In this document: positions 1 through 5,151 of the stretch, piece by piece
Layout of the letters: every line of letters starts with the position of its first letter
How positions within the stretch are numbered: position 1 is the first letter of the stretch
Source: JBGTCD01 sp041749015
Lineage (GTDB): Bacteria; Bacteroidota; Bacteroidia; Cytophagales; Cyclobacteriaceae
Direction: 5' to 3'
Length of the DNA stretch: 7,353 bases
Assembly (NCBI GenBank): GCA_041749015.1
Contig: JBGTCD010000017.1
Span: forward strand, 1-7,353
Program-made: the position numbers and the translations under genes
Notes under the pieces: generated by a model
Told to the model about the DNA's origin: nothing
The model's database searches: none
What the model saw: the letters and a program-made list of their open reading frames with translations, nothing else

Positions 1-642
1 GACAAACCGTTTTCTGAATAAAACAGGTGAACCGGAGGGGATTTTTAATTTACCGGAAATAAAAGAATCTGCAGCAGTTGCGCTTATTTCTTCTTTTGAT
101 ATAGTGGCAAGCACAGAATGTTCCTGTTCCAGCATTTCATATAGAGGACGTTTGAAATCTTCATCACCTTTCAGACCAATTCTGGGGTGAAAATAGGAAA
201 TAAAATACACAAAAGGTTCATCAGGCTTTCCCCTGACACGTTCCATTTTTAGAACATTTGAATCCTTTTTTATTTCGAAAAAATCCGCAATAGCATCACT
301 TGCCGTTACCCAGGTTATTTTTAATTCAAAATTTTTAATAGGAATGCCCCTCAATTTCATTTCTTGAGAAAAGCTTAGCCAATTGTTGGATTTGGAACTA
401 ACTTGTTTAGGTGCCACCTTAGTCCCGGCTTTTTTCTTTCTTATAATTAAACCCTCAAATTCCAGTTTCTTGATAGCGTGCCTTACAGTGGACCTGGAGA
501 CAGCCAGCCTTTTAGAAAGAACAACTTCACTGGGTAAAATTTTACCATTTTTATAATCTTCCTCCTCAATCATACCGCGTAAAAGCATCTCCACCTGTGA
601 ATGTAAGGGTATTTGGCTTTTATGATCTATGTCAAGTTTCAT
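1..642 (-). CDS. GntR-family transcriptional regulator with UTRA ligand domain (3' end cut by window edge)
   Basis: This is a DNA-binding repressor or activator that responds to a small ligand; 214 residues are visible. Residues about 10-76 form the winged helix-turn-helix typical of GntR: an opening IPLHSQVEMLLRG helix, then LPSEVVLSKRLAVSRSTVRHAIKKLEFEG, then a wing with RKKKAGTKV. Residues from about 88 onward fit a UTRA effector domain: WLSFSQEMKLRGI, then VLKMERVRGKPDEPFVYFISYF, a Pro-Leu-Tyr-Glu-Met-Leu segment, and a closing repeat of the small-strand pattern (GSPVLFRKRFV). Family members are about 240 residues, so roughly 25-30 residues lie beyond the edge. The ATG at 642 is fixed by an in-frame TGA immediately upstream. 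There is no clear Shine-Dalgarno sequence. UTRA proteins usually sense sugars, amino acids or their phosphates; the ligand here cannot be read from the sequence. Whether it controls the neighbouring polysaccharide operon is unknown. Confidence 0.9.
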   Translation of the reverse strand, partial: MKLDIDHKSQIPLHSQVEMLLRGMIEEEDYKNGKILPSEVVLSKRLAVSRSTVRHAIKKLEFEGLIIRKKKAGTKVAPKQVSSKSNNWLSFSQEMKLRGIPIKNFELKITWVTASDAIADFFEIKKDSNVLKMERVRGKPDEPFVYFISYFHPRIGLKGDEDFKRPLYEMLEQEHSVLATISKEEISATAADSFISGKLKIPSGSPVLFRKRFV

Positions 643-655
643 TCATTCATTCATT
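640..655. repeat. Tetranucleotide repeat (CATT)x4 covering the GntR start codon
   Basis: Four perfect CATT units on the plus strand read AATG x4 on the coding strand, giving four overlapping ATG codons 4 nt apart. Only the last (642-640) opens the regulator frame. The first is in that same frame but meets TGA directly before the true start, the second ends at a TGA overlapping the true ATG, and the third stops after four codons. Gain or loss of a unit would not break the gene, but it would change the number of decoy starts and the leader length. Confidence 0.75.
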
Positions 656-733
656 TTCTTTGCTACAATAATATATATTAATTTAATAGAGACATTATTT
701 TTTTAACATTTATACCATTTGTGCAAAACCTAA
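643..733. promoter_or_regulatory. AT-rich upstream region of the GntR gene
   Basis: This short, very AT-rich stretch has no coding signal in any frame and presumably carries the minus-strand promoter of the regulator. On the minus strand a TATTATTG sequence about 20 nt before the start codon differs at one position from the Bacteroidota -7 box TAnnTTTG. No convincing -33 TTG partner at the right spacing was found, so the promoter itself is only inferred from position. Confidence 0.3.
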
Positions 734-898
734 ATGGCCCTTGGAAGTTACATTAAGCTCATGTCACTGGGTATATCTGCGGCAAGGATCTCCTATGATG
801 GATTAGGCATCCCTGATGATGCCTCACAAGGCAGTGAGGCAGCTAAATGCAAAGACAGAAGGGTAGATTTCAAATTCTTCAGGGTGAATGCTAATTAA
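734..898 (+). pseudogene. OmpA-like C-terminal domain remnant (54 codons)
   Basis: This short plus-strand frame begins at an ATG with an in-frame TAA directly upstream and ends at TAA 896-898. Its translation follows the last third of OmpA/MotB peptidoglycan-binding domains: a YIKLMSLGISAARISYDGLG segment matches the family pattern of a tyrosine helix, 'GI..sRis', then 'G.G', followed by a Pro and acidic/polar loop, and finally KDRRVDFKFF, equivalent to the conserved NRRVEFKI tail. The rest of the domain (about 60-70 residues, including the binding loop with its usual Asp and Arg), any signal peptide and any barrel or TPR part are absent, and the sequence upstream does not continue the homology in any frame I could follow. 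A decayed gene end is therefore more likely than a functional small protein. It is convergent with the phosphatase gene and overlaps its last 8 nt. Confidence 0.55.
805..843. other. Two mutually exclusive hairpins within the OmpA remnant
   Basis: AGGCATC (805-811) pairs with GATGCCT (818-824) through a 6-nt loop. TGCCTCAC (820-827) pairs with GTGAGGCA (834-841), also through a 6-nt loop, and G818-C843 can add to that stem beyond one mismatch. The two stems share bases 820-824, so only one can form at a time. On the minus strand the second hairpin lies about 50 nt after the phosphatase stop codon. It has no run of T after it, so it is not a standard intrinsic terminator. It may be chance within old coding sequence. 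Confidence 0.35.
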
Positions 899-1481
899 AG
901 TGTTTATAATAAGGGTAATGACCAATCTCTAGCATTTCAAAATCTCCTTTTGAATCCCCGTACACATGGATGTCGTTGTAGGCATTTAGATTGATCATTT
1001 CTTTTATTCGAGCTACTTTCTCGGGTCCGTGGCAGTTATGCCCATCGATGTTGCCGGTGAGTCGACCTTCTTTTACTTCTAGTTTAGTTCCAATCAGTTT
1101 TACCCTGTTGGTTTTCACCCAGTTTTCTAACCACAATTCCGCAGAGGCAGTGACAATTACTACTTCATCACCCTTTTTTTGATGTTCTCTTATGCGAGTC
1201 ATGGCGGATTCCTTTACTATACCGGGTAAAATATTATCAGAAAATGCCGCGCATTTATCCTTAAATTTTTCCAACATCTCATTCTTAAAGAAATGCTTAA
1301 TGACCTTCTCCTTAGCGGTATGGTTGTTTACCAACCCCAGTTTAAATGCGGCCAAAACAGGGGAAAGTATTATACTTCCTTTTACTATGCCCAGATTGTC
1401 ATGATAAAATTTAATAAATTCCAGGAAACTGTCTTTTCGGGTAATGGTGCCGTCAAAATCAAATAGAGCAAGATTTTTCAA
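891..1481 (-). CDS. HAD-IB family phosphatase (PSPase-like)
   Basis: This 196-residue cytoplasmic phosphohydrolase of the haloacid dehalogenase superfamily, subfamily IB, is complete in length for the family. All four HAD motifs are visible: the nucleophile motif DFDGT at residues 8-12 (Asp8 nucleophile, Asp10 acid/base), the motif II threonine in VTAS at 110-113, the motif III lysine in GPEKVARI at about 155, and the Mg-binding acids in GDSKGDFEML (Asp176, Asp180). The helical stretch between residues 15 and 90 is the C1 cap that selects substrate. The start is TTG at 1481: the in-frame TAA at 1496-1494 leaves no ATG, and the protein begins KNLALFDFDGTIT directly at the expected strand. It lies 18 nt after the UbiA-like gene and is the last gene of the operon. 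Given that neighbour, I infer it may remove the 5-phosphate from polyprenyl-phosphoryl-5-phosphoribose. Phosphoserine or another phosphomonoester is possible, and substrate cannot be read from the motifs. Confidence 0.9.
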   Translation of the reverse strand: MKNLALFDFDGTITRKDSFLEFIKFYHDNLGIVKGSIILSPVLAAFKLGLVNNHTAKEKVIKHFFKNEMLEKFKDKCAAFSDNILPGIVKESAMTRIREHQKKGDEVVIVTASAELWLENWVKTNRVKLIGTKLEVKEGRLTGNIDGHNCHGPEKVARIKEMINLNAYNDIHVYGDSKGDFEMLEIGHYPYYKHFN

Positions 1482-1499
1482 TTTGCCAATGCATTAGGT

Positions 1500-2363
1500 T
1501 CAATAAATGATAATGAAAAATGAGAAGATCCAGCCAATCACTACCAGGAAGGTGAACCGGTCACTGATAAGGATCCGGGTAGGTGATCCACTGTCCTTCT
1601 CTACTATTGTAATTTGCAAGTACCGCATGATGCCTGCAATTACAAATACACAGGTCAGAAATAAATACTCGGTATTAAATCTTTCAGTTACTTCATCTGA
1701 AACAGTGTACATAATGTAAGCGACTATTACTACTGCTGAAAGCATGGTAAGGCATGCATTGATAAAATCCAGGTTATATCCTGAAGATGACTGTCTGACC
1801 GGTGTACCATCTTTTACCATCTGGATAAGGTCATCCCTTCTTTTGGCAAGAGTTAAAAATAGTGCCAAAAGCAGCACCATAATGATCAACCAATGTGAAA
1901 CAGGTACTGAACCAAGGAATCCTCCTGATATAACCCTGAAAAGGAACCCGGAAGATACTATAAAAAGATCCAGAATAGGGATGTTTTTCAAACCGAAGGT
2001 ATAGGCAATATTGAGGGCAAGGTAGATGCATAAAATTATGGCGAATTCATTATTCAGGTAGAATGCCCAAATCAATGATAGGGGTAACAATATTACTATG
2101 GTGCCGATGGCGGTTGCATTCCCTATTTTACCCGATGCTAATGGTCTTAATTTTTTGACTGGGTGCACCCTGTCGGTTTTTATATCTCCCAGATCATTTA
2201 ATATGTAGATGGTGCTGGCAGCAAGGCTAAAGCAAAAGAATCCCTGTAGCACCCATAGGAATTTACTGTATTCAAACAGTGATCCGGCAAAGAATATAGG
2301 AATAAAAAGGAACAGATTCTTGGTCCAGTGGTGGGGTCTTAGCAGAAGTATAAAGTGTTTCAT
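1500..2363 (-). CDS. UbiA-family transferase, probable decaprenyl-phosphate phosphoribosyltransferase
   Basis: This polytopic inner-membrane enzyme (287 residues, about eight or nine hydrophobic segments) would transfer phosphoribose from PRPP to a polyprenyl phosphate. It opens with LLRPHHWTKNLFLFIPIFF, the usual 'RP.hW.KN' start of this subfamily. The first Asp-rich motif is NDLGDIKTDRVHP at residues 56-68 (Asp57, Asp60, Asp64), followed by KKLRPLASG, the pattern seen in mycobacterial Rv3806c-type enzymes rather than in quinone or haem UbiA proteins. The second conserved block runs from about 121 to 148 (YTFGLKN, then LD, then GFLFRVISGG), and LAKRRDDL follows at 173-180. The start is taken as ATG 2363, which overlaps the stop of the upstream gene as TGATG; a GTG one codon earlier (2366) is also possible. 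The overlap implies translational coupling. The polyprenyl acceptor and the final use of the ribose are inferred from the family. Confidence 0.87.
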   Translation of the reverse strand: MKHFILLLRPHHWTKNLFLFIPIFFAGSLFEYSKFLWVLQGFFCFSLAASTIYILNDLGDIKTDRVHPVKKLRPLASGKIGNATAIGTIVILLPLSLIWAFYLNNEFAIILCIYLALNIAYTFGLKNIPILDLFIVSSGFLFRVISGGFLGSVPVSHWLIIMVLLLALFLTLAKRRDDLIQMVKDGTPVRQSSSGYNLDFINACLTMLSAVVIVAYIMYTVSDEVTERFNTEYLFLTCVFVIAGIMRYLQITIVEKDSGSPTRILISDRFTFLVVIGWIFSFFIIIY

Positions 2364-2722
2364 CACCAGGGATTTTTCAAATCATTCTTTACATAATAAT
2401 GATTTCTGGTGAAATAATAGGAGGCGGAGGTTTTTTTCAGTCGGAGCGGGTCTTTAACAAAAAATCTTGCTAAAGTGGCTATCGGAAAGAGAAACACAAA
2501 AAAGATAACGCCCAATAGTATCCTGGTATTGACCCATCCCAGGACCAATGCAAGTTTCATCCAGAACCAGTTTACATAGGTCGCTATCGGGCTGATTAAT
2601 GCACTAATTAAGCCCACCCCACAGGCTATATAAATCAAGAGATCAACCTTAAATATTAGGTAAAATACCAGGAGTCCTGCCACAATTACCAATATGTTCC
2701 TGTATTTAAGAAGCGGATCCAT
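2363..2722 (-). CDS. SxtJ-family membrane protein
   Basis: This is a 119-residue integral membrane protein of unknown biochemical function. Two adjacent hydrophobic segments occupy residues about 9-25 and 28-50, and a further one or two lie at about 55-90, with few charges between them. The cytoplasmic-looking tail holds FVKDPLRLKKTSASYYFTRN, and a 'KDPL.rk ... SYw..R' tail with this small size is what I recognise as the SxtJ family, named after a gene beside the carbamoyltransferase of the saxitoxin cluster. It starts at ATG 2722, which directly abuts the TAA of the 49-residue gene upstream, and its stop overlaps the start of the UbiA-like gene. The constant company of a carbamoyltransferase suggests an accessory or scaffolding role at the membrane; that is inference. 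Confidence 0.82.
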   Translation of the reverse strand: MDPLLKYRNILVIVAGLLVFYLIFKVDLLIYIACGVGLISALISPIATYVNWFWMKLALVLGWVNTRILLGVIFFVFLFPIATLARFFVKDPLRLKKTSASYYFTRNHYYVKNDLKNPW

Positions 2723-2872
2723 TTAAAATAAGGTATATATAAATGGTGCTATGGCGGAACCTCCTCCGATTACCACCAATACCGCAATGATCAGTAATAG
2801 TAATATAACAGGCATAAGCCACCATTTTTTCCGTTCCTTAATGAATTGAAATATGTCTTTTAAAAATTCCAC
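2723..2872 (-). CDS. DUF5989-type small membrane protein (SxtK-like), GTG start
   Basis: This 49-residue peptide is easily missed because it starts with GTG. It begins EFLKDIFQFIKERKKWWLMP, an amphipathic basic helix ending in a KKWW interface motif. One long transmembrane helix follows (about residues 19-37), then a GGGSAIAPFIYTLF tail. This layout and the tail are typical of the DUF5989 family, which is regularly encoded next to NodU-type carbamoyltransferases and SxtJ proteins. The GTG at 2872 is the only usual start codon, since an in-frame TAA lies three codons upstream. The gene sits 24 nt after the carbamoyltransferase, and its TAA is directly followed by the SxtJ ATG, so the pair is probably co-translated. 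Function is unknown; a membrane anchor or assembly factor for the carbamoyltransferase is a reasonable guess. Confidence 0.85.
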   Translation of the reverse strand: MEFLKDIFQFIKERKKWWLMPVILLLLIIAVLVVIGGGSAIAPFIYTLF

Positions 2873-2896
2873 GCGTATTTATTTTTACAACATCAC

Positions 2897-4801
2897 TTAG
2901 TCAAGCACGTATTCCTCTTGCCAATTGTCCTTTTCCTGCCATTCCGGCTGATCTTCTTTGCGAAATATGAAATTGTTGATCACCAGGTAATCCATTTCTG
3001 TTCGCATAAAGCAACGGTAGGCATCTTCTGGTGTGCATACAATAGGCTCTCCGCGCACATTAAAGCTGGTGTTTACAACCACCCCATATCCGGTTTTTTC
3101 TTTAAAGGCATTTATCAAGCCCCAGTATTTGGGATTAGTATCTTTATGTACGGTCTGGATTCTTGCTGAATAATCCACATGAGTTACTGCCGGGATATCT
3201 GATCTGGTGGTATATAATTTCTCTTTGATATCCATGTCCATATAATTATCAGGGATGGTTTTTCTTCTTTTACTGACCACAGGCTGGACCAATAGCATGT
3301 ATGGTGAGGTGCCGTTTATCTCAAAATAATCACTTGCATCTTCCTCTAATACCGAAGGTGCAAAGGGCCGGAAAGACTCTCTATACTTTATTTTTAAGTT
3401 TAATTTTTTCTGCATTTCATCATTTCGTGGGTCACCCAGGATACTCCTTCCTCCCAAAGCCCTGGGTCCAAATTCCATTCTGCCTTGAAACCAACCTAGA
3501 GCTGCTCCGTCAGAAAGATATTGACTAGCCTTGTCGTATAGGTCAGCTTCTTCTTCCATGAATTGGTATTGGGCATTATATTGCTTGATAACTTTTATTA
3601 CTTCCTTGTCAGAGTAATCCGGCCCCAGGAATGATCCTGAAAAACCGTCTCTTCCCTGAGGTACCTTTCTTTCTTGTCCGAAATAAATATGGTGTGCAGC
3701 CAGGGCTGCTCCCGGGGCCCCTCCGGCATCTCCTGCCGCAGGCTGTATAAATACTTGCTTGAATATATTTTCATTGATAAGCTTTCCATTTGCCACACAA
3801 TTGAGTGCCACCCCACCGGCAAGGCAAAGATTGTCTGATCCGGTAAGTTTTTTTGCCTCCCTGGCCATCAGGATTACGATTTCTTCAGTAATATTCTGAA
3901 TGGCTAAGCCAAGATCACAATGCTCCTGAAGGATGGGCGCCTCTGGGGTTCTTTTCTTAAGGCCAAATAGTTTTTCCCATTGTTGGTCTTTCACCATCCT
4001 CAGACCGGTGGCGTAATTAAAAAACTTTTGATTCAGCCATATTGACCCATCCTCATGAATGTCTATCAGGGTTTCTTTAATGATTTTTTCATAAGCGGTA
4101 ACCGAAGGATGGTTTTGTCTTCCATAAGGTGCGAGGCCCATGAGTTTGTATTCGCCGGAATTCACCCTGAAGCCCAGGAAGTATGTAAAGGCTGAATATA
4201 GCAGTCCAAGAGAATGAGGGAATCGGAGTTCTTTAAGTATGGTGATTTCCTTGTTTGTACCATGACAAATCGAGGCTGTGGACCATTCTCCTACGCCATC
4301 CAGGGTCATGATGGCGGCATCCTCAAACGGTGAAGGGTAAAAGGCGCTTGCTGCATGTGATAAATGATGTTCTGGAAACAACATGGTGACCAGTTCCTTG
4401 TCGTAGGGGCCAACCTCACTTAATCCCTCGTGAATGATTCTTTTGAGAAACATTTTTTCCCGGAGCCATACTGGAATAGCCTGGATGAATGAAGGAAAGC
4501 CTTTTGGTGAGAATGAATAATAGGTTTCAAGTAGTCGTTCAAACTTGAGTAAAGGTTTGTCATAGAATACTATAGCATCCAGGCTGTCAATGGAAAGTCC
4601 CGTCTCCTCCAGGCAGTATTTGATAGCATTTAAAGGAAAAGAGGGGTCCTGTTTTTTACGCGTAAATCTTTCTTCCTGAGCCGCAGCGGTAACCGTTCCT
4701 GCTTCAATCATGGCAGCAGCTGAATCATGATAAAACGCAGAAATGCCTAAAATTCTGATGTTTTCGTTATTTTTCAATTGTTTTAAGTTGACGGATGGCA
4801 T
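2897..4801 (-). CDS. NodU/CmcH/TobZ-family O-carbamoyltransferase
   Basis: This 634-residue cytoplasmic enzyme would move a carbamoyl group from carbamoyl phosphate, through carbamoyl-adenylate, onto a hydroxyl of a sugar or other acceptor. The N-terminal Kae1/ASKHA-like domain starts with RILGISAFYHDSAAA (about residues 16-30) and AAAQEERFTRKK. Metal-binding HHLSH is at 145-149, with Asp168 in TLDGVGE. AGGVALNCVANG at 328-339 and GDAGGAPGAA at 357-366 complete the nucleotide and metal site. The C-terminal YrdC-like domain carries the signature GRMEFGPRALGGRSILGDPR at 440-459 and NTSFNVRGEPIV at 577-588. All key motifs are intact and length fits the family. ATG 4801 is preferred; a TTG at 4819 would add six residues, and both precede the conserved strand by a short tail. 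It is the first gene of the five-gene operon. The presence of polysaccharide genes on both sides suggests glycan carbamoylation, but the acceptor is unknown. Confidence 0.95.
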   Translation of the reverse strand: MPSVNLKQLKNNENIRILGISAFYHDSAAAMIEAGTVTAAAQEERFTRKKQDPSFPLNAIKYCLEETGLSIDSLDAIVFYDKPLLKFERLLETYYSFSPKGFPSFIQAIPVWLREKMFLKRIIHEGLSEVGPYDKELVTMLFPEHHLSHAASAFYPSPFEDAAIMTLDGVGEWSTASICHGTNKEITILKELRFPHSLGLLYSAFTYFLGFRVNSGEYKLMGLAPYGRQNHPSVTAYEKIIKETLIDIHEDGSIWLNQKFFNYATGLRMVKDQQWEKLFGLKKRTPEAPILQEHCDLGLAIQNITEEIVILMAREAKKLTGSDNLCLAGGVALNCVANGKLINENIFKQVFIQPAAGDAGGAPGAALAAHHIYFGQERKVPQGRDGFSGSFLGPDYSDKEVIKVIKQYNAQYQFMEEEADLYDKASQYLSDGAALGWFQGRMEFGPRALGGRSILGDPRNDEMQKKLNLKIKYRESFRPFAPSVLEEDASDYFEINGTSPYMLLVQPVVSKRRKTIPDNYMDMDIKEKLYTTRSDIPAVTHVDYSARIQTVHKDTNPKYWGLINAFKEKTGYGVVVNTSFNVRGEPIVCTPEDAYRCFMRTEMDYLVINNFIFRKEDQPEWQEKDNWQEEYVLD

Positions 4802-4985
4802 TAACGGGGCATCTTTCAAGAAGACCAGCCTAATGGTTACTCAGAATTATCTTCCGGATATTTATATGCTATTTTTGATCATCCTTACCAAAATGTAATT
4901 GCAAATATTTTGTAGACTACCCCAACACATCCCTACTATTCACGTAATATACCTTATACAGTTGTGGAATACTTCAAATTAAAAA

Positions 4986-5123
4986 CCAGATCTGAGTGAA
5001 TTGAGGCGAAAGGTGTAGTTTTAGAATCAATTCCATTAAAGGATAGGTAACCAATTAAGTATAAGTTAGAATTGGTTAATGGGTATTTATTTTAAATAAT
5101 TAAGATCTGGCACCCCTACATTT
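4986..5123 (+). promoter_or_regulatory. Candidate structured 5' leader: three nested inverted repeats with possible pseudoknot
   Basis: The outer arms CCAGATCT (4986-4993) and AGATCTGG (5103-5110) are perfectly complementary. They enclose GAATTGA (4998-5004) / TCAATTC (5027-5033) and TAACCAATT (5048-5056) / AATTGGTTA (5070-5078), which would give a three-way junction. The loop of the first inner hairpin contains AGGTGTAG (5011-5018), which can pair with CTACATTT (5116-5123) just after the outer stem using five Watson-Crick pairs, two G-U pairs and one A-U pair. This lies directly ahead of the Shine-Dalgarno sequence of the co-polymerase gene. Several arms contain self-complementary AATT or AGATCT, which raises the chance of coincidence. 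The arms could instead be protein operators. No known riboswitch class is recognised. Confidence 0.35.
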
Positions 5124-5134
5124 CCCGTGATCAT

Positions 5135-5140
5135 AAGGAG
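5135..5140 (+). promoter_or_regulatory. Shine-Dalgarno sequence AAGGAG
   Basis: AAGGAG lies 11 nt before the ATG at 5152 and supports that start. None of the minus-strand genes in the window has an equally clear site, so strong ribosome binding here stands out and may relate to the structured sequence immediately upstream. Confidence 0.6.
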
Positions 5141-5151
5141 ACTTTGGTAAA

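Larger units (their letters stand above)
4802..5151. promoter_or_regulatory. Divergent intergenic region between the carbamoyltransferase operon and the co-polymerase gene
   Basis: About 350 bp without a credible gene must hold promoters for both directions. The left part (4820-4985) is AT-rich and shows no strong repeat. On the minus strand it has a TACATTTTG stretch near 4890 that is close to, but not the same as, the Bacteroidota -7 box TAnnTTTG. The right part (4986-5123) carries the inverted repeats described in a separate entry. No JUMPstart/ops element (GGCGGTAG) is present. Confidence 0.5.

Noticed and set aside
991..1404. Plus-strand open frames of 63 and 70 codons opposite the phosphatase gene
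   Set aside because: They lie antisense within a gene carrying all HAD motifs, have no recognisable domain, and no ribosome-binding site.
1507..2412. Open frames on both strands overlapping the UbiA-like gene
   Set aside because: Shadows of a well-supported membrane enzyme; composition is not protein-like and they match no family I recognise.
2918..3822. Open frames on both strands inside the carbamoyltransferase gene
   Set aside because: The enzyme's conserved motifs run through the same stretch, so these are frame shadows.
4802..4819. Extension of the carbamoyltransferase to a TTG start
   Set aside because: ATG 4801 is in the same frame and already precedes the first conserved strand by about 15 residues; the extra six residues add nothing recognisable.
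4834..4899. A 21-codon plus-strand frame in the divergent intergenic region
   Set aside because: Too short, no ribosome-binding site, and it lies within the promoter region of the minus-strand operon; it looks like chance.
5005..5023. Possible JUMPstart/ops antitermination element ahead of the polysaccharide gene
   Set aside because: GGCGAAAGGTGTAG only superficially resembles the ops core GGCGGTAG, so the element is not supported.
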